Of a DNA stretch of 11,330 bases, positions 5,916 to 11,330 are shown in pieces; positions within the stretch are counted from its first letter, which is position 1, and each line of letters begins with the position of its first letter. The DNA comes from Nitrososphaera sp. (GTDB taxonomy: Archaea; Thermoproteota; Nitrososphaeria; Nitrososphaerales; Nitrososphaeraceae): positions 1 through 11,330 of the forward strand of contig JAICPK010000019.1 of NCBI GenBank assembly GCA_025929855.1, read 5' to 3'. The notes under the pieces are model-generated. The model saw only the letters and a list, made by a program, of their open reading frames with translations, was not told the origin of the DNA and did not search any database. The translations under genes and the position numbers were made by a program.

Positions 5916-7047
5916 ACTCCTTATTTTTCGTCTTCCTCTTGTTCAGATGATGTAGACGCGAAAGGTGAAAAAGAGCTCTTTTATACACTTCTATGCTAGC
6001 CACATATTCGTCAATATTGACCCGTTCGTCGGCGGTATGCGATGCATGAGCATCACCCGGCCCATATGTGATAACAGGTATCTTGAAGCTGTGTCCAAGT
6101 ACGTTCATATCACCTGTACCCGTCTTGCGCAAAAGCAAAGGTCGTTTGCTGCGCACATCGAGAACTGCGAGCAGAAGTGCTCTGACAAGCGGCGACGTGT
6201 GATCGGCTTCAAAGGGCTCTGTCTTGTCCTCTATCCTATAGGTTGCCTTGATCCCCTTTTTTGCCGAAACTTTTGCAATAACATTGTCTATAGTGCGGAG
6301 CACGTTACCACAGCTTGTTATGGCTGGAACCCTGATGTCTATTGTTATTTTACACTTTTGCGGCGTCACGTTGTGGCTTGAGCCCCCTGTTATCTCTGTG
6401 AGACTACAGCTTATCGACTTGGCGTTATTCTCTGCAGTGCCTACGCGGCCTATCTCTAACTTGATCTCATTCCAAAAGTCATACATTTCCTCAATTGAGT
6501 TCTTGGCGAGCCAAGGTGCGCTTGCGTGGGCGCTCTTGCCCACGTCACATGTCAGCCGTAGTTCAAGCCTGCCTTTGTACGCTATGGTGATATTGTCAAC
6601 TCCAGAGGGTTCGCCAAAGACCGCATAATGGATTGCTATTTTGCTTTTGACTAGCTGCTTAATGCCTGTAGCATTGCCTTCTTCGTCTACTACTCCTGCA
6701 AAAATGACAGTGCCGCTCTGTTTTGGAAATTCAGATGCTGCCAAGAGCATCGCCATCAGTGGAGATTTTGCGTCAGAAGCACCACGGCCATAGATATAGC
6801 CATCCTCTATCCTTACTGGCACTTGCCCAGGAACAGTGTCCATATGGCCACATAGCAGGATACAGGGCTCGCCAGATCCTTTAGTAGCAATGATGTTGCC
6901 AACGTTATCGATATTGACCTGCTCAAAGCCAAGCTCGTTGACACATCTGTCCTTTATCATATTGGCAAGTGCCGCCTCTGATCTAGATGGAGTATAAAGC
7001 TCCAGCGCTTTTCTTAACAGTTCTATAGCATAACTGGATGATACCAA
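5914..7047 (-). CDS. lysK: LysK-type carrier-protein hydrolase (M20 zinc peptidase family)
   Basis: 377 residues. LysK releases lysine (or ornithine, when the pathway is shared with arginine) from the C-terminal residue of LysW in the final carrier-linked step. The M20 dinuclear zinc site is complete: His68 with Asp70 in GHMDTVPG, Asp92 in GRGASDAK, the catalytic and metal glutamates Glu122/Glu123 in DEEGN, Glu146 in FGEPSG, and His337 in GDAHASHTADE. A dimerisation domain lies between about 160 and 275 (KSAHASAPW). The start is a TTG at 7047, 7 nt after the lysX stop, with a purine-rich GGAAAG upstream. No earlier ATG is possible without deep overlap. Its place directly after lysX marks it as the operon's last gene. 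Whether lysine or ornithine is the main product cannot be read from the sequence. Confidence 0.93.
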   Translation of the reverse strand: MVSSSYAIELLRKALELYTPSRSEAALANMIKDRCVNELGFEQVNIDNVGNIIATKGSGEPCILLCGHMDTVPGQVPVRIEDGYIYGRGASDAKSPLMAMLLAASEFPKQSGTVIFAGVVDEEGNATGIKQLVKSKIAIHYAVFGEPSGVDNITIAYKGRLELRLTCDVGKSAHASAPWLAKNSIEEMYDFWNEIKLEIGRVGTAENNAKSISCSLTEITGGSSHNVTPQKCKITIDIRVPAITSCGNVLRTIDNVIAKVSAKKGIKATYRIEDKTEPFEADHTSPLVRALLLAVLDVRSKRPLLLRKTGTGDMNVLGHSFKIPVITYGPGDAHASHTADERVNIDEYVASIEVYKRALFHLSRLHHLNKRKTKNKE

Positions 7048-7054
7048 TTGCTAA

Positions 7055-7966
7055 TTACTTTCCTTGCCTAAGTGCGTAATCGATCATCAGTCCAGGAATA
7101 TCAATTCCTGTAACCCGGACGGTATTTTTAAATTCAGTAGTATTGTTGATTTCGTGCACCAGTAGGCCCTCGCTATTGCTCTCCATCAAGTCGACACCAA
7201 CTATACGGCCGTTCATTGCATTTGTAGCCTTAAGGCAGATATCTTCAAGCTCATTTGTCACAGGGCACTTTTCAGCATGGCCACCAAGCGCCATATTGGT
7301 CTTCCACTCGCCTTCTCCTGAATAGCGATATATTGCAGCCACTACCCTATCGCCTACTACTATTGCTCTGATGTCACGGGGCGGACGCTTGACAAATTCT
7401 TCAAAATAGTATACCTGATATAGTGGAAACATGTGCTCTCTGTCCTCTATTACTGCTCTTGCTGCATCCTTGTCTCGCAAGAGCGCGATCAGCCTACCCC
7501 AGCTGCCTATCGTAGGCTTGATCACTGCAGGATAGCCGACCTTATCAAGCACCGCGATTGCGGATTCCTCTGAAAATGCTGCCACAGCCTTTGGTGTCTT
7601 GATCCCAGCCTTTTCAAGCTCCATATGGGCATACATCTTATTGCCACACATTACTGCTGCATGCAAAGGGTTTATGACTCGGGCGCCAAGGCCTTGAAGC
7701 GCTGCAGTAGAATGGACATTTTTGAAGTAGCTGACGGTCCGCTGGAGTACCACGAGTTCTCTGTATTTTGAATTTTTGTCGTTCAAGTCAATAGCGAGGT
7801 TCTTGCAGTTTACGTTTTCAACCTTGATACCTTTCTTTATGGCGGCTTCGTACAGAGCCTTCTCCTCCCATCTGATGCTGTCGTAGAGGATGATAAGCGA
7901 TTTATCTGAAAGATTTGATGACGATAGTGACGTCTGATTGGGTTGTTGCTCTTCTTGTTGCCTCAC
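7055..7966 (-). CDS. lysX: LysX, ATP-grasp ligase that charges LysW
   Basis: 303 residues. LysX uses ATP to join the alpha-amino group of 2-aminoadipate (or glutamate in ArgX relatives) to the C-terminal side chain of LysW, protecting the amino group during later steps. The conserved body starts at IILYDSIRWEEKAL (25-38). It has the ATP-grasp lysine in VIKP (Lys150), the family signature GSWGR (154-158), and metal-binding acids in GVDL (Asp259) and HEIN (Glu272, Asn274), followed by NTTEFKNTV (275-283). A Gln/Ser-rich extension of about 24 residues precedes the body. No usable start lies between it and the GTG at 7966, so the extension is probably real. The GTG overlaps the lysW TGA by 4 nt (GTGA), implying coupled translation. 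I cannot tell LysX from ArgX or a dual-specificity enzyme by eye. Confidence 0.93.
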   Translation of the reverse strand: MRQQEEQQPNQTSLSSSNLSDKSLIILYDSIRWEEKALYEAAIKKGIKVENVNCKNLAIDLNDKNSKYRELVVLQRTVSYFKNVHSTAALQGLGARVINPLHAAVMCGNKMYAHMELEKAGIKTPKAVAAFSEESAIAVLDKVGYPAVIKPTIGSWGRLIALLRDKDAARAVIEDREHMFPLYQVYYFEEFVKRPPRDIRAIVVGDRVVAAIYRYSGEGEWKTNMALGGHAEKCPVTNELEDICLKATNAMNGRIVGVDLMESNSEGLLVHEINNTTEFKNTVRVTGIDIPGLMIDYALRQGK

Positions 7967-8130
7967 TGGCCCCAGTCCTCACCGACAACTTGAGCCGGTT
8001 TTATACCAAGGCCATCCGACGACTTGACAAGCTCATAGCTTGCACCGCAATCGGGGCAGGTTACGATCTCTCCCTCTATCGAGTCAGAAGGTACCTTGAT
8101 TTCTGCATCACATTCTGGACACTTTACCAT
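7963..8130 (-). CDS. lysW: LysW amino-group carrier protein, ending in Gln
   Basis: A 55-residue carrier protein for lysine (and possibly arginine) synthesis. It starts at ATG 8130, 10 nt after the homocitrate synthase stop, with an AAGGAG about 14 nt upstream. A zinc-ribbon is formed by Cys4 and Cys7 (CPEC) and Cys25 and Cys28 (CPDCG), the normal LysW layout. The acidic tail ends GEDWGQ. Characterised LysW proteins end EDWGE, and the side-chain carboxylate of the final Glu is where LysX attaches the substrate. Here the last codon is CAG (7968-7966), so residue 55 is Gln. Everything else matches the family, and the flanking lysX and lysK genes are intact. The Gln is therefore either a genuine variant needing deamidation or other chemistry, or a base error. 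Confidence 0.94.
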   Translation of the reverse strand: MVKCPECDAEIKVPSDSIEGEIVTCPDCGASYELVKSSDGLGIKPAQVVGEDWGQ

Positions 8131-8140
8131 GTCTCTTAAT

Positions 8141-9361
8141 TTACTCCTTTGCTGGACTTATTTTTACGGCAGCATCATTAAGTATCTTTCTCTCCAGCCT
8201 GTCGTCAAGGTACAGCTCGAGTATGTCACCCATCCTTAACTCTTTTAGGCCGTAAGCTAGAGTTTCTGCTTCCTCTTTGCCTGTTTTAAGGCCAAGCAAG
8301 GACAAAAGGTAGGCGGCACCATTCTTGCCTGCAAGCTCACCAAAGACGATCTTTCGCCTGTTGCCAACGATCCTCGGTTCAATGATCTCATAGGCTGAGG
8401 GATTACGTAATATCGCAGCAAGGTGAGTGCCGGCTTTGTGCTTGTATGCACTGTCACCTACTATAGGCTTTGATTCGGGGATCGGGAGCTCGACATATTC
8501 CGCAATGGTCTTTGAAAGGTCCCTTAACATGTGTAATCTTAGGTTGTTATTTGACTTGTAAATGAGAGTTAATGCGACTGCTGCCTCTGCTAGGCTTGGA
8601 ATTCCTGTGCGCTCACCAAAGCCATCTATAGTAGTATGAATTTGATTAGCGCCTGCTTCGCATCCTGCCAGCGCATTTGCAAGCGCTAGACCAACATCGT
8701 TGTGGCAGTGCACATCAATAGATGTCCTGGTTGTATCGATGTTGTCGTATACCATCTTTACTAAATTATACATTCCCCGCGGCCGCATTATGCCTACAGT
8801 ATCAGGTATGCTTATCCTTTCAATGCCGCGTTTATTCATCTCTTTGCACATTTCTAAGAGAAACTCTGGCTCTGTCCTGCTAGCGTCTTCCATTGTGAAT
8901 CGTGCCTTCATCCCATGTGCTTTGATGTAGTCTGCAACTTCTAATGCTCTTATTTTGGCCTCTTCACGTGTTATCTTTAGCTTTGCGGACAAGTGTATGT
9001 CGGAAATCCCCATGTAAGTTGCAATCCAAGTCGCATCGCAGTCAACTGCAATGTCGACATCGGACTTGATCGCCCGAGTATGGGCCAAGATATCTGCGCG
9101 CAGATCTTGCTTGATTATCGTCTTTGTTGCTTCAAGGTGATCTGGCGATACAACAGGACTTATTTCTATTTGGTCAACGCCAAAAGAATCAAGCATCCAT
9201 GCGATCTGGATTCTCTGCTTAATCGTGAATGAGACTCCAGGATGCTGCTCGCCTTCCCTCAAAGTGCTGTCGAGGATCCTTATCTTCCTATCCGATTCAT
9301 TTTGATCCATCCAATTATATCGATGTGCATAATAATTTGGATCCTCCGAATTTAGTGACAT
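8141..9361 (-). CDS. Homocitrate synthase-type enzyme (DRE-TIM metallolyase), lysine 2-aminoadipate pathway
   Basis: 406 residues from the ATG at 9361. It condenses acetyl-CoA with 2-oxoglutarate to homocitrate, the committed step of the aminoadipate route to lysine. The TIM barrel opens with ILDSTLREGEQ (Asp31, Arg35, Glu36), the metal- and substrate-binding start of the family. VHCHND (His218, His220) supplies the other metal ligands, followed by TTIDGFGERTGIPSLAE. The length lacks the LeuA-type allosteric domain of long isopropylmalate synthases and suits homocitrate synthase. Linkage to lysW/lysX/lysK makes homocitrate the likely product; citramalate or isopropylmalate activity cannot be ruled out by eye. 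The frame extends to 9424, but a TATA box at 9399-9389 would lie inside that extension, so 9361 is the better start. It is the first gene of the lysine operon. Confidence 0.93.
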   Translation of the reverse strand: MSLNSEDPNYYAHRYNWMDQNESDRKIRILDSTLREGEQHPGVSFTIKQRIQIAWMLDSFGVDQIEISPVVSPDHLEATKTIIKQDLRADILAHTRAIKSDVDIAVDCDATWIATYMGISDIHLSAKLKITREEAKIRALEVADYIKAHGMKARFTMEDASRTEPEFLLEMCKEMNKRGIERISIPDTVGIMRPRGMYNLVKMVYDNIDTTRTSIDVHCHNDVGLALANALAGCEAGANQIHTTIDGFGERTGIPSLAEAAVALTLIYKSNNNLRLHMLRDLSKTIAEYVELPIPESKPIVGDSAYKHKAGTHLAAILRNPSAYEIIEPRIVGNRRKIVFGELAGKNGAAYLLSLLGLKTGKEEAETLAYGLKELRMGDILELYLDDRLERKILNDAAVKISPAKE

Positions 9362-9388
9362 TTTAAATAATAGATAACTGCTTTCGGA

Positions 9389-9399
9389 TATAATATAAA
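9389..9399 (-). promoter_or_regulatory. TATA box of the lysine operon
   Basis: The minus strand reads TTTATATTATA, centred about 33 nt before the ATG at 9361. It predicts a leader of 10 nt or less and decides the homocitrate synthase start against the longer frame opening at 9424. Confidence 0.6.
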
Positions 9400-9400
9400 C

Positions 9401-9509
9401 GTTATCGCATTGAAAATAACGCATTATGGTACGTTAAGTTACATAATCGCCAAAAATCAGATAGAATAGTGACGAAATTCGATAAAATATTGCTATGCAG
9501 TGCGATAAC
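9401..9509. promoter_or_regulatory. Repeated GTTATCGCATT-type motifs upstream of the lysine promoter
   Basis: GTTATCGCATT at 9401-9411 is followed 14 bp on by ATAACGCATT at 9416-9425, sharing CGCATT. The exact inverse TGCGATAAC occurs at 9501-9509. The first two directly abut the TATA box of the lysine operon. The arrangement resembles binding sites for an Lrp-type regulator such as LysM of Sulfolobus, but the identity of any regulator is inference. Confidence 0.35.
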
Positions 9510-9511
9510 AT

Positions 9512-10990
9512 TCACGGCTGAAGGTAATTCTTGACGGTTCTCTCAAGATTGTCGAACGAACCTTTGACCATCTTGGTTCGTTTTTGAATTCCAGTGCTAT
9601 AATTGGATATTCCCTGAGACAACGATTTTATCATCTCTTCCTGTTCTAGCAGGTTAGGTGACCCTGATGATTTACGAGCTTCAACCGACTTTTCCGGAGT
9701 CATTTCATTGATTATTTTCATTATTTCATTTGGCTTGACATTCACTTTATGATCTTTTAAGACCAAACTAGCATCAGCAAATTGTAGACTGGTAAGAGAT
9801 ACGTTACCCTTACCTGCAGCTATGCTCACCAAGGCTCCAACTATTCTGTGAGCGGTCCTGAAAGGTATCTTCTTTTGCATCACAAGCTGCTCTGCTACGT
9901 CCACTGCAATTGCATAGCTGATATTCGCAGCGTTCCGCATGCGTTCCTTTTTTACCTGTAATGATCTTACTACATAGTCCATTATCTTGATTGTCTCAAG
10001 GGTTATAGCAGAGGTTCCAAGCAATGGCGACTTGATGTCCTGTAAGTCTCTACTGTAGCCCGACGGCAGGGCCTTGACTATGCCGAGCATTGACATGAGG
10101 TTGCTAGTAACTATCGCTGACTTTGATCTTGTCAACTCTAGGGGGTCAGGGTTCTTCTTCTGTGGCATTGCACTTGAGGTAGACACATATGATTCGGCAA
10201 GCTCTATGTAACCAAATTCGGTGGTTGACCATATAATGAAATCCTCTGCAATCCTTCCAAGCGTGCTTGTGAGTATTGCAAGTGCTGAAGCATACTCTAG
10301 AAATACATCACGCGAGCTGGTGGCATCAATAGAATTCTTTATTATACTATCAAAGCCGAGCAGAATTGCTGTTCTTTTCCTGTCGATAGTGATAGATGAG
10401 CCTCCTATCGCGCATGCCCCAAGCGGCGACTGGTTTATCCTATGATATGTCAGATACAGCCGCTCCATGTCACGCATGAGAGCATAGGCATACGACAGCA
10501 AGAAATGCGAAAAGGTTCCTATCTGGGCCTGTTGTAGATGTGTATACATTACCATCAGAGCTTGCTTGTTTTCTTTTGCTCTCTCTATTAGTCCATGTAC
10601 TAGGCCAGCTAGAGCTGCACAGATTTCGTTGATATCATCTCGTATCTTCATTCTTATATCGAGCACTACTTGGTCGTTTCTTGACCTTGCAGTATGCATC
10701 TTGCCTCCAGCGTCCATCCCGGAACGTTGTATAACAAATGCTTCAAGGGCTTCATGGATGTCCTCAAATTCTTCCGTCCTAATGCTAGTTGGGCTTTGCT
10801 TTGCCTCCTCAAGAGCAGACAGGATCCTTTTTAATTCGCCTTGTGTAATATGCCCCATTTCATGGAGCATTATTGAATGTGCCTCGCTTCCAACGATATC
10901 ATAATACAATATCGAATGGTCTTGTTCCATTGAAGAAAGGAATTTGAGCACATCATCCTTGAGTTTCTCCCTGGGACGGGACCTATACAT
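9512..10990 (-). CDS. argH: Argininosuccinate lyase
   Basis: 492 residues. It splits argininosuccinate into arginine and fumarate, the last step of arginine synthesis. Family motifs are HTARSRNDQV (99-108), YTHLQQAQ with catalytic His151, and the superfamily signature SSAMPQKKNPD (272-282) holding the catalytic serine loop. N-terminal substrate-contact sequence around DIVGSEAHSIML is also present. Two small deviations from the commonest forms are visible: VMYTH instead of PGYTH, and STSS instead of TGSS before the signature. The C-terminal domain is complete. The ATG at 10990 is supported by an AT-rich TATA-like element 30-40 nt upstream. It lies 150 bp before the lysine operon in the same direction and has no obvious terminator, so some read-through is possible. 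The context fits shared regulation of arginine and lysine synthesis. Confidence 0.97.
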   Translation of the reverse strand: MYRSRPREKLKDDVLKFLSSMEQDHSILYYDIVGSEAHSIMLHEMGHITQGELKRILSALEEAKQSPTSIRTEEFEDIHEALEAFVIQRSGMDAGGKMHTARSRNDQVVLDIRMKIRDDINEICAALAGLVHGLIERAKENKQALMVMYTHLQQAQIGTFSHFLLSYAYALMRDMERLYLTYHRINQSPLGACAIGGSSITIDRKRTAILLGFDSIIKNSIDATSSRDVFLEYASALAILTSTLGRIAEDFIIWSTTEFGYIELAESYVSTSSAMPQKKNPDPLELTRSKSAIVTSNLMSMLGIVKALPSGYSRDLQDIKSPLLGTSAITLETIKIMDYVVRSLQVKKERMRNAANISYAIAVDVAEQLVMQKKIPFRTAHRIVGALVSIAAGKGNVSLTSLQFADASLVLKDHKVNVKPNEIMKIINEMTPEKSVEARKSSGSPNLLEQEEMIKSLSQGISNYSTGIQKRTKMVKGSFDNLERTVKNYLQP

Positions 10991-11020
10991 ATATTATATC
11001 AAGTGTGCACCGCATGCGCT

Positions 11021-11030
11021 TTATTTTAAG
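11021..11030 (-). promoter_or_regulatory. TATA-like element of argH
   Basis: The minus strand reads CTTAAAATAA about 30-40 nt before the argH ATG, predicting a leader of around 10 nt. The whole 202-base gap between argH and the divergent right-edge gene holds this element, one possible small ORF and the promoter of the right-edge gene. Confidence 0.4.
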
Positions 11031-11124
11031 GTTGTAGACTTATCCTAAGAATAGCGAAGCTCAATAAAGAGGATGAAAAGTAACCACGCCAAAAGGCTTA
11101 AAAATTTCAACTAGTCTATTAATT

Positions 11125-11193
11125 ATGCTCGGCATTATTATAACGCCTTTCCATAGAATAGTTAAATATAGTATCGGAGAAACTCTTACATAA
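11125..11193 (+). CDS. Possible 22-residue small ORF upstream of the MIP18-family gene
   Basis: ATG at 11125 opens MLGIIITPFHRIVKYSIGET plus two residues and stops at TAA 11191-11193. The last base of that stop is the first base of the next gene's ATG. A TATA-like CTTAAAAATTT lies about 22 nt upstream. This could be a leader peptide or small membrane-active peptide, or a chance ORF. No homologue is known to me and the downstream gene has its own TATA box inside this ORF. Confidence 0.2.
   Translation: MLGIIITPFHRIVKYSIGETLT
11162..11170 (+). promoter_or_regulatory. TATA box of the right-edge gene
   Basis: TTAAATATA is centred 27 nt before the ATG at 11193, the spacing of a leaderless transcript. 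It supports the chosen start. Confidence 0.6.
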
Positions 11194-11330
11194 TGAGTCA
11201 GGAAGAGCAGATACAGCAGACTCGAAGAAAAATCTTTGAAGAACTGACTAAGGTAGTTGACCCTGAAATTGGAGTTTCGATAATGGAGCTTGAGCTTATA
11301 GACAAAGTGGACATTGATTCAGGCAAGGTC
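11193..11330 (+). CDS. MIP18/DUF59-family iron-sulfur assembly-type protein, N-terminal part
   Basis: 46 residues are visible before the window ends. After a charged helix the sequence reads LTKVVDPEIGVSIMELELID followed by KVDID, matching the DUF59/MIP18 signature 'V-DPE-G-sIv-LgLi--V-id'. Members include bacterial PaaD/SufT and eukaryotic MIP18, which help load iron-sulfur clusters; archaeal copies are also called metal-sulfur cluster assembly factors. The conserved Asp-Pro-Glu is present; the later cysteine seen in many members would lie beyond the edge. It is transcribed divergently from argH from its own TATA box. A small stand-alone protein of about 100-130 residues, or the N-terminal domain of a longer fusion such as a Mrp/ApbC-type ATPase, are both possible. 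Confidence 0.8.
   Translation, partial: MSQEEQIQQTRRKIFEELTKVVDPEIGVSIMELELIDKVDIDSGKV

Noticed and set aside
7963..7966. LysW-LysX fusion by read-through of the TGA
   Set aside because: The frame after the TGA is not the lysX frame, which begins at the overlapping GTG, so read-through would not make a fusion.
7915..8139. Plus-strand open frame of 74 codons over the lysW region
   Set aside because: It is the antisense of lysW and the lysX start. The minus strand carries the zinc-ribbon CPEC/CPDC pairs and the EDWG tail, so the plus frame is a shadow.
9362..9424. N-terminal extension of homocitrate synthase to an ATG at 9424
   Set aside because: The operon's TATA box lies inside it, the extra 21 residues look unlike the family, and a start at 9361 fits the TATA spacing.
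11041..11192. Search for a tRNA or other RNA gene in the argH/right-edge gap
   Set aside because: No cloverleaf arms, conserved T-loop or A/B box sequence is visible; the gap is accounted for by promoters and a possible small ORF.
1..11330. Mobile element, CRISPR array or defence system
   Set aside because: No transposase, integrase, terminal inverted repeats, spaced direct repeats or nuclease-type genes are visible; the gene content is mainly core metabolism and respiration.

Overview
The window looks like a chromosomal segment of an ammonia-oxidising thaumarchaeon (Nitrososphaeria, most likely a soil or group I.1b relative). Four things point that way: a Rieske / cytochrome b / membrane-anchored blue-copper cluster of the kind that carries electrons from quinol to copper proteins in these archaea; a LysW carrier-protein lysine pathway; a diphthamide gene; and AT-rich TATA boxes centred about 25-32 nt before start codons, as for leaderless or nearly leaderless archaeal transcripts. 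Genus-level placement is inference. I see no RNA genes, CRISPR array, insertion sequence or phage genes, and no gene-free stretch exceeds 300 bases.

Layout. Positions 1-731 (+) hold the 3' part of an unrecognised membrane-anchored protein. Positions 732-965 hold a probable decayed minus-strand gene and a symmetric TATA box that could serve both directions. Positions 966-1337 (+) encode a small beta-rich protein converging with, and overlapping by 4 nt, the respiratory cluster 4094-1334 (-): Rieske protein, a cytochrome b with a long low-complexity tail, and a cupredoxin with its own promoter and an 18-bp palindrome. A pentapeptide-repeat protein (4760-4242, -) follows, then diphthine synthase fused to a DUF357-like domain (5884-4814, -). 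The lysine operon 9361-5914 (-) encodes homocitrate synthase, LysW, LysX and LysK in tight succession. argH (10990-9512, -) has its own promoter. A divergent MIP18/DUF59 family gene starts at 11193 (+) and runs off the right edge.

How the genes work together. Rieske, cytochrome b and cupredoxin should form a complex-III-like quinol oxidase that passes electrons to a type 1 copper centre. In the lysine operon, homocitrate synthase commits 2-oxoglutarate to the 2-aminoadipate route, LysX ligates the amino acid onto carrier LysW, and LysK releases the product at the end. LysZ, LysY and the aminotransferase are not in this window. argH next door fits the known sharing of this machinery with arginine synthesis in some archaea, but the sequence does not prove dual use.

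The most striking observation is that LysW ends in Glu-Asp-Trp-Gly-Gln. The carrier residue known from characterised LysW proteins is a C-terminal glutamate whose side-chain carboxylate is the attachment point. A glutamine there would need deamidation (as Dop does for GGQ-ending Pup) or another chemistry, unless it is a sequence error.
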